Below, in pieces: positions 1 through 6,369 of a stretch of 7,882 nucleotides of DNA. Location of the stretch: NCBI GenBank assembly GCA_964584135.1, contig CAZOYN010000039.1, forward strand, positions 1 through 7,882. Reading direction: 5' to 3'. The stretch is from CAZOYN01 sp964584135. Lineage in GTDB: Bacteria > Patescibacteriota > Saccharimonadia > Saccharimonadales > UBA4665. Positions within the stretch are counted from its first letter, which is position 1, and every line of letters starts with the position of its first letter. Both the position numbers and the translations under genes were made by a program. The notes beneath the pieces are model-generated. The model saw only the letters and a list, made by a program, of their open reading frames with translations, ran no database searches and was not told where the DNA came from.

Positions 1-446
1 GCCCAGCGGACGTACATTCTGAGTAACATTTGTGTCCAATCCTGCGCGTCGGTGCCGCCAGCCCCAGCATATAAACTCAGGATGGCATCGTAGCTATCGT
101 AGGGCCCGTTGAACTTTAGCTCTTCTTTTAAGGCCGTGAACGCGGCTTGGACATCACCTAATTGGCGGGTTAGTTCATCGTTGAGGCTACTGTCATTAAG
201 TTGTGACAGTTCGCTTACCTCTTGGATATTTTCTTCAAGAACGATCCAGGGTCTGGTGCGGGCTTCAAGCTTGGCGATTTCCTTCATTATCTCTTGGGCA
301 CGGTTTGAATCACCCCAAAAATCTGGTGATTGGCTGTCTGCCTGAAGTCTTTTGAGCTCTTCATTAAGCCCGTCAATTCCCAGTCGAGCAACGGCTTCGT
401 TAATCTCAATCTGCAGGTCAGCGGCCTGCTTGCCTAGCTCATCCAT
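1..446 (-). CDS. prfB: Peptide chain release factor 2, N-terminal part (runs off the window)
   Basis: RF2 recognises UAA and UGA in the ribosomal A site and triggers peptide release. About 148 codons are visible from the ATG at 446 to the left edge. The first ~115 residues form the helical domain 1 of class I release factors, followed by GPYDSYDAILSLYAGAGGTD and then AQDWTQMLLRMYVRWA. The GAGGTDAQDW stretch is the RF2 form; RF1 has a GTGGDEA-type sequence there. The SPF codon-recognition and GGQ catalytic motifs lie beyond the window. The frame is open from the ATG through the region where many RF2 genes carry an in-frame UGA and a +1 shift (around codons 22-26, here LGIDGLNEEL), so the programmed frameshift is absent. 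The gene begins 16 bases after the M16 peptidase stop, has no Shine-Dalgarno sequence, and has TATACT 8 bases upstream. Confidence 0.93.
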   Translation of the reverse strand, partial: MDELGKQAADLQIEINEAVARLGIDGLNEELKRLQADSQSPDFWGDSNRAQEIMKEIAKLEARTRPWIVLEENIQEVSELSQLNDSSLNDELTRQLGDVQAAFTALKEELKFNGPYDSYDAILSLYAGAGGTDAQDWTQMLLRMYVRW

Positions 447-454
447 ATCTATAG

Positions 455-460
455 AGTATA
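455..460 (-). promoter_or_regulatory. -10-like hexamer TATACT before prfB
   Basis: TATACT lies in the 16-base gap between the M16 peptidase stop and the prfB ATG, ending 8 bases before the start codon. No recognisable -35 box or Shine-Dalgarno sequence accompanies it. The spacing would place transcription start at or just before the ATG, giving a leaderless or nearly leaderless mRNA. The region is AT-rich, so a chance match is possible. prfB may instead be read through from secA and the peptidase gene. Confidence 0.4.
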
Positions 461-462
461 AC

Positions 463-1773
463 TTATATAGTGCCAGCTTTAATTTGGGCTGCCCATAGTG
501 GCGCCAGTTGGGTTTGCAGCTCGTGCACGAAGACTTCGCCGCAGTTGCCCAGTACGCCAAAACCCCAGACATTTTCGGCGAACATGGCGCTGGCGACTTC
601 TACGATTTGTTCTTTGGTAACTGAGCGGATGCGTTCCGGCACGCGGTAGTAATCGTCAATGACGCCGTCGAAGAAATAGCGGCCGGCGTAACCGGCGGCC
701 GTGCCACCGACGGTTTGGGCGCTGCGCTGGAAGCGGCCGAGGGCGTACTGTTTGGTGGCGGCAATCTCTTCGCGGCCGATGTGGCCGGCCATGACCTTAC
801 CGACTTCCTCCACTATAATCTGCAGCAGCGGCGTGGCGTTTTTATCGGAGACCTGGGCACCGAACCACCAGTTGCTGGCGTCACGGGTTTGGCTGAGGCC
901 GGAGTTCATGCCATATACCAGACCCCGCTCACGGGCGGTGCCTAAAATTTTAGAGTACAACGTTTCGGTGAGCATGGTATTGACTAGGTTCAGCGAATCG
1001 GTTTCTGGATCTGTTAAGCGGCGGCGCATAAAGGTATCGATGTAAAAGTACAGGTTCTCAACGGTGTCGTTGGGCACGTAGACCGGCGCGGCCAGGCGGT
1101 GCGGTTTTTCGCGCGGCAGCGCGAAACGCTGGCCTTGTTTGGGCAAGTCAATATTGGCGAACAATTGTTCTATGGCCTCGCGGCGGCTGGCCGTAAAGTT
1201 GCCGCCAATTACAAACCGCAAATTGGGCGTGTGGTGTGTGCGCTGGTAATGCTCACGCACATCATTGACGGTCACGTTTTGCATGAGTTCCAGGCGCTCG
1301 GCGTCGGTTTTGGCGATCAGGCCCAGTTCGCGGCGCATTTCCAGGCTGAGGCGGCGGAAATGGTTGTTGCTGCGGGCCGCCATTTCTTCCTGGACGTTGC
1401 CGAATTCGGCCTCAAATTCTTCATCCAGGAACAGCGGCTTAGTGATGGCAATCATCAGGAGGCCAAGCACGCGGTCCCATTCAAAATCAGCGCATTCGGC
1501 TTCATAGGTGATGTCGTACACCCCGGTTGTGGCGTTGGAATAGGCGCCGTTTTTTTCAAGCTCGGCCTGGAAGTCACGGGCCCGGGGCAGCAGCTCATTG
1601 GCGCCAAGCAGGACGTGCTCCATGAGGTGCGGCACTTCCCATTTTGCCGCTTCAACCAAGTACTCGCCGGCCCGGAAGTTAAGGTCAAAGGTCATGACCG
1701 AGGCGTGCGGAATATGCACCAGCAGGCCGTGGGCGCCGTTTGGTAAAACAAGCTCACTGACAGTATGTCGCAT
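463..1773 (-). CDS. M16 family zinc metallopeptidase (insulinase/processing-peptidase type)
   Basis: This is a 436-residue peptidase of the M16 family, which degrades or processes peptides in a clam-shaped chamber using zinc. The N-terminal domain carries the inverted zinc motif HLMEH (H49, E52, H53), and the distal ligand is probably E130 in NVQEEM, at the family's usual spacing, so it should be catalytically active. The C-terminal domain includes RERGLVYGMNSG (about 281-292), typical of the second M16 domain. I see no signal peptide, so it is probably cytoplasmic. Length fits a single-chain M16B subunit working as a homodimer; no inactive partner gene is adjacent. I chose ATG 1773 because homology starts there (VSELVLPNGAHGLLV). 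An upstream in-frame ATG at 1947 would add 58 Pro/Lys-rich residues that merely overlap the secA tail in another frame. The start is 13 bases after the secA stop, suggesting co-transcription with secA. Stop is TAA. Confidence 0.88.
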   Translation of the reverse strand: MRHTVSELVLPNGAHGLLVHIPHASVMTFDLNFRAGEYLVEAAKWEVPHLMEHVLLGANELLPRARDFQAELEKNGAYSNATTGVYDITYEAECADFEWDRVLGLLMIAITKPLFLDEEFEAEFGNVQEEMAARSNNHFRRLSLEMRRELGLIAKTDAERLELMQNVTVNDVREHYQRTHHTPNLRFVIGGNFTASRREAIEQLFANIDLPKQGQRFALPREKPHRLAAPVYVPNDTVENLYFYIDTFMRRRLTDPETDSLNLVNTMLTETLYSKILGTARERGLVYGMNSGLSQTRDASNWWFGAQVSDKNATPLLQIIVEEVGKVMAGHIGREEIAATKQYALGRFQRSAQTVGGTAAGYAGRYFFDGVIDDYYRVPERIRSVTKEQIVEVASAMFAENVWGFGVLGNCGEVFVHELQTQLAPLWAAQIKAGTI

Positions 1774-1782
1774 GTGGCCGCG

Positions 1783-1800
1783 GGCGCTAACGCCGCCTCC
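1783..1800 (-). promoter_or_regulatory. Possible distant SD (GGAGG) and small hairpin at the secA/M16 junction
   Basis: Reading the minus strand, GGAGG (1800-1796) sits in the last secA codons, 22 bases before the peptidase ATG. Between them GGCG-TTAG-CGCC (1794-1783) could fold into a four-pair GC stem with a tetraloop that contains the secA TAG stop. Folding would bring GGAGG to about 10 bases from the ATG, a workable Shine-Dalgarno distance. No closer SD and no -10-like hexamer precede this gene, so initiation may rely on this element or on reinitiation after secA termination. The stem is short and the role is inferred. Confidence 0.25.
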
Positions 1801-4396
1801 GCTTGGCGGCCGTTTTGCGTTTGCGTTCGGTTTTACGGGCCTTTTTACGCTCGGTGGTTTGCTTCTTTTTGGCTTGGTTGGCAGCTTGTTTATCGGTAAA
1901 ATCGCGGGCTTCAAATTCGGTTTCGGCGTCGGTGATTTGGCTGGCATTTTCGATGGAGGCGCGGGCCGCGCGAGTTAGTTCGGTTTCGGTGGCCCGGTTC
2001 AACTCTTCTTCGCTCATTGGCTGGGCGTGGAATAGCGTGCGTAGTACGTCATGGCGCAAGCTGTGTTGCATGTCCTCGAATAAGAGTTGCCCGCGGCGGC
2101 GGTATTCCACCAATGGGTCTTGCTGGCCAACACTCATCCAGTGGATGCCCTCTCGCAGATGATCCATGTTTTCCAGGTGCTGCATCCAAAGGTTGTCTAA
2201 GATCTGGAGGTAAATGTCACGCTCCACTTTGCGCATAACCTCAGCCGTAAACGCCACTTCCCGGGCGTTGTATAGTTCTTTGGCTTCTGTTAAGAGCATC
2301 TTTTCGAACTTGGTGGCATCGGTGTCGAACAAGCGATCCAACGTGGCTTCGTCAAACGGAAATAACTCGCGTAAGACGTCTTCGAATTGGTCGGTAGTTA
2401 CCAGCGGCGAGGTGGCTAGGCTGTGCACTTCCTCTTCAACGAAAATGTTAACGCGCTTGCGGATGTTTTGCGAGCGCAGGATTTCGCGGCGCATGGCATA
2501 AGTGGCTTTGCGGTGACGGTTCATGACGTCGTCGTATTGGACTACGGACTTACGTTGGTCAAAGTGGAAGCCTTCGACTTTCTTTTGGGCGCCCTCCAGG
2601 CTCTTGCTGATTAAGCGGTTCTCGATAGGCGTGTCATCATCAACGCTCAGACGTTCCATAATGCCAGCGATGCGGTCACCGCCGAAAATGCGCATCAAGT
2701 CGTCTTCGGTGCTCACAAAGAACTGGGTGACGCCGGGGTCTCCCTGGCGGCCGGAACGGCCGCGCAGCTGGTTATCAATGCGCCGTGATTCGTGGCGTTC
2801 GGAGCCCAGCACAAACAAGCCGCCAAGTTCTTTAATGCCATCGCCCAGCACAATGTCGGTACCACGCCCGGCAATGTTAGTGGCCAAGGTAACGGCACCC
2901 GTTTCGCCAGCTTGGGCGACAATTTTGGCCTCGCGTTCGTTGTTCTTGGCGTTCAGTACTTGGTGCGGCACGCCGGCTTTAGTGAGCATGGCGCCCAGCG
3001 CCTCGTTTTTCTCAATTGAAACAGTACCAAGCAGCACCGGCTGGCCTTTGGTGTGCAGCGTCTTCACCTCACGGACAATGGCCTTGAATTTGGCGTTTTC
3101 GGTGCGGTAAATACGGTCCGGTCGGTCGGTCCGGGCTAGCGGCCGGTTGGACGGGATTTCCACGACATCCATCTTGTAAATCTGATGGAATTCCTCGGCC
3201 TCGGTCAGGGCCGTGCCGGTCATGCCCGCTAATTTTGTATACAATCGAAAATAGTTCTGGAAGGAAATAGTGGCCAGGGTCATGGATTCCTGTTGGACCT
3301 CGACGCCTTCCTTAGCTTCGATGGCTTGGTGCAAGCCTTCGTTATAACGGCGGCCGGCCAACAGGCGGCCGGTAAACTCGTCAACGATCACGACTTCCCC
3401 GTCGCGCGTGACGACATAGTCTTTGTCGCGGTGGAACAGCGCGTGGGCGCGCAGCGCCTGCTGTAGGTGGTAAATGGTGCGGATGTTTTCGGAACCATAC
3501 AAGTTATCTATGCCTAGAATTTTCTCGACTTTTTCAACGCCGGCATCGGTTAAAATAACCGTTTTGCGCTTTTCGTCGGTTTCGAAATGCTTGTCTTTCA
3601 CCAGTTGGCGCACGACTTTGGAGAACTGGGCGTAGGCGTTGCCACTGGTGACTGAGGGGGCGGAGATAATCAGCGGCGTCCGGGCTTCGTCAATCAAAAT
3701 CGAGTCGGCCTCGTCGACGATGGCAAAGTGTAAGTCGCGCTGGCGGAGTTGGTCTTCCTCGCGAACCATGTTGTCGCGCAGGTAGTCAAACCCGTACTCG
3801 TTGTTGGTGCCGTAGGTAATGTCGGCGGCGTAGGCTTCCTGGCGGGTGCAGGGTTTGAGATGCCGGAAGCGCTCATCTTCGTGATCAGTATTGGTAAACT
3901 CGGGGTCGTACACGTAGCTGTGGTCGGCGATAATCACCCCGGTCTGCAAACCCAAGAAGTTATACACCTGGCCCATCCAACCGGCGTCACGCTGCGCCAG
4001 GTAATCGTTGACCGTGACCACGTGCACACCTTTTTCGGTCAGAGCATTTAAGTAAACTGGCGCCGTGGCCACTAGCGTCTTACCTTCACCGGTCTTCATT
4101 TCGGCGACATTGCCTTCGTGTAGCACCATACCACCAATCAGCTGCACGTCAAAGTGACGTTGGCCAAGGGCTCGGGTTGCGGCCTCGCGAACCACAGCAA
4201 AGGCGTCGGGCAAAATCGCGTCCAGCGATTCTTTGTCGAGGCGTTTTTTGAGCACAACTGTCTGCTCACGCAGTTGCTTGTCAGAAAGTTTGGTGTACGT
4301 TTCGGCCAGCTCGTTAATTGACTTCACCCGCTTGCGCAGCCGCTTCACGGTCCGGGCTTGCGGGTCTCCCAAAATTTTCTTAAAGACAATATTCAT
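1787..4396 (-). CDS. secA: Preprotein translocase ATPase SecA
   Basis: SecA is the ATP-driven motor that pushes unfolded preproteins through the SecYEG channel at the cytoplasmic membrane. The 869-residue product has the canonical order: Walker A GEGKT (103-107) in NBD1, TVNDYLAQRD (128-137), Walker B DEAD (228-231), the preprotein cross-linking region (about 235-370), GMTGTA (391-396), NBD2 with IAGRGTDI (508-515) and QLRGRSGRQGDPG (543-555), then the helical scaffold, wing and two-helix finger region including NLWMQHLENMDHLREG (735-750). The usual cysteine-containing zinc/SecB-binding tail is absent: the last ~27 residues are Lys/Arg-rich and end KRRRR, with no cysteine. The start MNIVFKKILGD matches the usual SecA beginning. 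The gene has its own TATAAT about 52 bases upstream, follows hpf by 80 bases, and is followed after 13 bases by the M16 peptidase. Stop is TAG. Confidence 0.97.
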   Translation of the reverse strand: MNIVFKKILGDPQARTVKRLRKRVKSINELAETYTKLSDKQLREQTVVLKKRLDKESLDAILPDAFAVVREAATRALGQRHFDVQLIGGMVLHEGNVAEMKTGEGKTLVATAPVYLNALTEKGVHVVTVNDYLAQRDAGWMGQVYNFLGLQTGVIIADHSYVYDPEFTNTDHEDERFRHLKPCTRQEAYAADITYGTNNEYGFDYLRDNMVREEDQLRQRDLHFAIVDEADSILIDEARTPLIISAPSVTSGNAYAQFSKVVRQLVKDKHFETDEKRKTVILTDAGVEKVEKILGIDNLYGSENIRTIYHLQQALRAHALFHRDKDYVVTRDGEVVIVDEFTGRLLAGRRYNEGLHQAIEAKEGVEVQQESMTLATISFQNYFRLYTKLAGMTGTALTEAEEFHQIYKMDVVEIPSNRPLARTDRPDRIYRTENAKFKAIVREVKTLHTKGQPVLLGTVSIEKNEALGAMLTKAGVPHQVLNAKNNEREAKIVAQAGETGAVTLATNIAGRGTDIVLGDGIKELGGLFVLGSERHESRRIDNQLRGRSGRQGDPGVTQFFVSTEDDLMRIFGGDRIAGIMERLSVDDDTPIENRLISKSLEGAQKKVEGFHFDQRKSVVQYDDVMNRHRKATYAMRREILRSQNIRKRVNIFVEEEVHSLATSPLVTTDQFEDVLRELFPFDEATLDRLFDTDATKFEKMLLTEAKELYNAREVAFTAEVMRKVERDIYLQILDNLWMQHLENMDHLREGIHWMSVGQQDPLVEYRRRGQLLFEDMQHSLRHDVLRTLFHAQPMSEEELNRATETELTRAARASIENASQITDAETEFEARDFTDKQAANQAKKKQTTERKKARKTERKRKTAAKRRRR

Positions 4397-4398
4397 AA

Positions 4399-4418
4399 AG
4401 ACTAGTCGTCTCTCCCTC
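4399..4418 (-). promoter_or_regulatory. secA leader: purine-rich SD-like stretch and small hairpin
   Basis: On the minus strand GAGGGAG (4418-4412) is SD-like but its GGAG core is 15 bases from the secA ATG, longer than usual. The bases between include AGAC-GACTA-GTCT (4411-4399), able to form a four-pair stem; GACTAGTC (4407-4400) is also a perfect 8-base palindrome. If folded, the stem would shorten the effective distance. The SD assignment is plausible, while the hairpin's role is speculative. Confidence 0.35.
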
Positions 4419-4447
4419 TTAGGTTACGGCCAAAAGTATCGTCAGTT

Positions 4448-4473
4448 ATTATAACCACTTTTCAGAGGAAAAG
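4448..4473 (-). promoter_or_regulatory. secA promoter (-10 TATAAT) with adjoining inverted repeat
   Basis: A consensus TATAAT (4453-4448) lies in the 80-base gap before secA and predicts a transcript start near 4441, giving a leader of about 45 bases. No good -35 box is present. Directly upstream is a perfect inverted repeat CTTTTC-CTCT-GAAAAG (4473-4458 in minus-strand orientation), spanning the usual -35/spacer zone and beginning 3 bases after the hpf stop. It may be a repressor site or a weak 3' hairpin for hpf mRNA, but no U-tract follows as an intrinsic terminator needs. The core GGTTATAATAA is shared with the serS promoter. Confidence 0.55.
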
Positions 4474-4476
4474 CGA

Positions 4477-4854
4477 CTACGATTTAAGGTTTCCGGCCGC
4501 TTGGCGCTTGAACCTGGCAGCTAAGTGCCGGCGCAGCTTGCCCGACTGATGCATATCCTTATATTTTTGCAATTGCTGCTTGAGTTTCGCCTCCATAATA
4601 TCAACCGCAGCGTACATATTCAAGGCTTTTTCGGTAATGACGATGGTCTCGTGCGGCAAATGAATAGTGACTTCGCACAGACAATTGTTGCGGTCCTTGG
4701 TCTTGATAACTTTCAACTGTACTTCGCAGTGGGCACTGGCCCGGCTGTGCCGCGAAACGTAGCGGTCGAGGGCACCGATTTTCTTATTAACGTAAGCTTT
4801 GAGACGGTCATCTATAGAGGCGTGTACACCCTGGATTTCAAACTTTTGGAACAT
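4477..4854 (-). CDS. hpf: Ribosome hibernation promoting factor, short form (HPF/RaiA family)
   Basis: This is a 125-residue protein of the HPF/YfiA family, whose members bind the 30S decoding centre under stress or starvation and shut down translation. It starts MFQKFEIQGVHASIDDRLKAY and ends the conserved domain with MYAAVDIMEAKLKQQLQKYK (80-99), where the family's last helix lies. A basic tail of about 26 residues follows (KLRRHLAARFKRQAAGNLKS). The C-terminal dimerisation domain of long HPF is missing, so this is the short type; it could equally be named raiA or yfiA. An ATG 30 bases further upstream is in frame, but ATG 4854 has a perfect Shine-Dalgarno sequence 4 bases away and matches the family start, so I chose it. 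The gene sits between serS and secA, each with its own promoter-like element. Stop is TAG. Confidence 0.9.
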   Translation of the reverse strand: MFQKFEIQGVHASIDDRLKAYVNKKIGALDRYVSRHSRASAHCEVQLKVIKTKDRNNCLCEVTIHLPHETIVITEKALNMYAAVDIMEAKLKQQLQKYKDMHQSGKLRRHLAARFKRQAAGNLKS

Positions 4855-4857
4855 ATG

Positions 4858-4865
4858 ACCTCCTT
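4858..4865 (-). promoter_or_regulatory. Strong Shine-Dalgarno sequence of hpf
   Basis: AAGGAGGT (4865-4858 on the minus strand) is fully complementary to the 16S rRNA tail consensus and is 4 bases from ATG 4854. It decides the hpf start over the upstream in-frame ATG at 4884. It is the only textbook SD sequence before any gene in the window. Confidence 0.85.
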
Positions 4866-4889
4866 GTTTATGTACGATTACCACTTACT

Positions 4890-4895
4890 ATTATA
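4890..4895 (-). promoter_or_regulatory. hpf promoter -10 hexamer TATAAT
   Basis: TATAAT (4895-4890, minus strand) predicts transcription start near 4883 and a leader of about 29 bases containing the SD. No convincing -35 box is found at 16-18 bases. A short imperfect inverted repeat, ACGCC (4917-4913) and GGCGT (4899-4895), lies just upstream. It could be a weak serS 3' hairpin, but it lacks a U-tract. Confidence 0.6.
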
Positions 4896-4932
4896 CGCCC
4901 CGCTCAAAGCCTGGCGTTGATTAGCATCACAC

Positions 4933-6231
4933 TTAAACTTCAGACCGGCCGGCCATGAAGGGCCGTAACACTTCGGGCACGGTAACATTGCCGTCAGTAG
5001 TTTGGAAGTTTTCGATGATAGCAATGGGTGTGCGGCTGAGCGCGAAGGCCGTAGCGTCATTACTATGAACAAGTTCGATGCGTCCATCAGTCCGCTTGAC
5101 CCGGGTTTTGAGGCGGCGAGCCTGGTAATCAGTCATATAGTCAGCGGTGTGGGTTTCGCGGTATTTACCTTGCCCGGGCAGCCAGGAGTTGATGTCAATG
5201 CCGCGGGCGTTGGGCTTACCAATGTCGGCCATACATTTGGTTATGACTTGGTACGGGATGCCAAGCAGCCGCATCAGCTTTTCCTGGATTGCTATCAATA
5301 ATATATGTTCCTGCGGCCCCTGTTCTGGCAGGGTTAAAGACTCCATCTCGAGTTTGTCGAACTGATGCATGCGGAACATGCCTTCCATATCTTTGCCGTA
5401 ACTGCCGGCCTCGCGCCGGAAGCTGGTGGCATAACCTACATAGCGCAGCGGCAAATCATTTTCTCTCAGGATTTCATCGGCGTGCATGCTGCCCAGGACG
5501 TGCTCGGCGCTCCCCTGCAGCCACAAATCTTCGTCTTCAATTTTGTAGCGGTCGTCACGCGGTTCCAGCCGGTCCATGGCGTCATAGATTTCGGTACGCA
5601 GCAGCAATGGTGGCAGGACCGGCAGGAATGGCTTGTTGCTAACTTGTAAATTATTTTCATGGATGACTTCGTCTATAAAACCCTGGTCAGTAAGTTTACT
5701 CAGCACGAATTGCACGATAGCAAACTGCAGCTGCACTAAATCGCCTTTTAGATAGGCAAACCGGGCACCGGTGACTTTAGCAGCCCGCTCCTTGTCCATC
5801 CAGCCCTTGGCTTCGGCAATTTGCCAGTGGTTTTTGGGCTCAAAGTCAAACTTCCGCGGCTGACCAACCGTTTTACTGACCACGTTTTCATCCTCAGAAG
5901 CGCCAACCGGCACATCGTCCAGTGGCATGTTCGGAACGGCCTTTAATAAAGCATCATACTTTTGTTCAATGGCCGCCAGTTCGGCCTCGCGCTGGGCGAT
6001 TTCGTCCTTTAACTGCTTGCCGGCAGCAATTTGCTCAGCTAATGGTTTGCCATCCTTAAGTTCGGCGGCCAGCCCGTTACGCCGTTTGCGCAGCTCGTCA
6101 ATTTGGGTCAATCTGGTCCGACGTTCGGTGTCGAACTCTAATAATTGGGCAACATCAACCTTGTAGCCCTTTTGCTGGGACTTTTCAGCCACCAATTCGG
6201 GATTGTCGCGGATAAACTGTATATCAAGCAT
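4933..6231 (-). CDS. serS: Seryl-tRNA synthetase (class II)
   Basis: SerRS activates serine with ATP and charges tRNA-Ser (and tRNA-Sec where present). The 432-residue product begins MLDIQFIRDNPELVAEKSQQ, followed by the N-terminal coiled-coil arm that binds the tRNA long variable arm (about 30-100). The class II core follows: the serine-site segment QGSAEH (239-244), motif 2 with SFRREAGSYGKDMEGMFRMH (270-289), and motif 3 with SRTPIAIIENFQ (399-410) and TVPEVLRPFM (417-426). Several positions differ from the commonest bacterial form: GSAE for PTAE, ETHTADYMTDYQARR (359-373) for the usual EISSCSNC-type segment, and NDATAFALSR before motif 3. This suggests a divergent lineage; the enzyme still looks intact. 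I chose ATG 6231 because it gives the canonical N-terminus; an ATG at 6273 would add 14 residues and would cross the -10 hexamer. Stop is TAA. Confidence 0.97.
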   Translation of the reverse strand: MLDIQFIRDNPELVAEKSQQKGYKVDVAQLLEFDTERRTRLTQIDELRKRRNGLAAELKDGKPLAEQIAAGKQLKDEIAQREAELAAIEQKYDALLKAVPNMPLDDVPVGASEDENVVSKTVGQPRKFDFEPKNHWQIAEAKGWMDKERAAKVTGARFAYLKGDLVQLQFAIVQFVLSKLTDQGFIDEVIHENNLQVSNKPFLPVLPPLLLRTEIYDAMDRLEPRDDRYKIEDEDLWLQGSAEHVLGSMHADEILRENDLPLRYVGYATSFRREAGSYGKDMEGMFRMHQFDKLEMESLTLPEQGPQEHILLIAIQEKLMRLLGIPYQVITKCMADIGKPNARGIDINSWLPGQGKYRETHTADYMTDYQARRLKTRVKRTDGRIELVHSNDATAFALSRTPIAIIENFQTTDGNVTVPEVLRPFMAGRSEV

Positions 6232-6237
6232 GCGCTT

Positions 6238-6243
6238 ATTATA
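6238..6243 (-). promoter_or_regulatory. serS -10 hexamer TATAAT at leaderless spacing
   Basis: TATAAT (6243-6238, minus strand) is separated from the serS ATG by only AAGCGC. Transcription normally begins about 7 bases after the -10 box, so the mRNA would start at or next to the ATG. No SD sequence precedes the ATG. TTGACC (6260-6255) is nearby but only 11 bases upstream, too close for a standard -35 box. The surrounding GGTTATAATAA is identical to that before secA. Confidence 0.6.
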
Positions 6244-6287
6244 ACCTAGCAACGGGTCAAACCTGAGAGCCACTCATTGTTGGTCAA

Positions 6288-6353
6288 CTGCCGCTCTAAA
6301 TTTATAGTATAAATGGAGTATAATTATACGCAAATTTTAGAGCGTGCGGGCAG
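6288..6353. repeat. Imperfect inverted repeat with inner 12-base palindrome upstream of serS
   Basis: The 138-base gap between the nuclease-fold gene and serS is the largest in the window. CTGCC-GCTCTAAATTT (6288-6303) pairs with AAATTTTAGAGC (6332-6343) plus GGCAG (6349-6353), with one bulged base and a five-base bulge, giving about 16 pairs around a 28-base loop. The loop contains the perfect palindrome GTATAATTATAC (6318-6329), so TATAAT reads on both strands. It could be a 3' hairpin of the nuclease-fold mRNA, a distal or bidirectional promoter, or a regulatory site for serS. It lacks the U-tract of a simple intrinsic terminator and shows no tRNA or T-box features I can recognise. Confidence 0.5.
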
Positions 6354-6369
6354 TAAACTACCTCAGCTC

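Noticed and set aside
1099..1746. 215-codon open frame on the plus strand
   Set aside because: It lies antisense inside the M16 gene, whose protein has intact catalytic motifs; the antisense translation shows no recognisable domain.
1774..1947. 58-residue Pro/Lys-rich N-terminal extension of the M16 peptidase
   Set aside because: It overlaps the secA basic tail in another frame, and M16 homology begins at the ATG at 1773.
2523..3110. 195-codon open frame on the plus strand
   Set aside because: Antisense to the conserved secA motor region; its Ser/Arg-rich composition is that of a shadow frame.
4855..4884. Upstream in-frame ATG adding 10 residues to hpf
   Set aside because: It lies upstream of the perfect SD and would make the SD part of the coding sequence.
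4895..4917. Possible intrinsic terminator after serS (ACGCC...GGCGT)
   Set aside because: The stem is short and imperfect, and TATAATAG rather than a U-tract follows.
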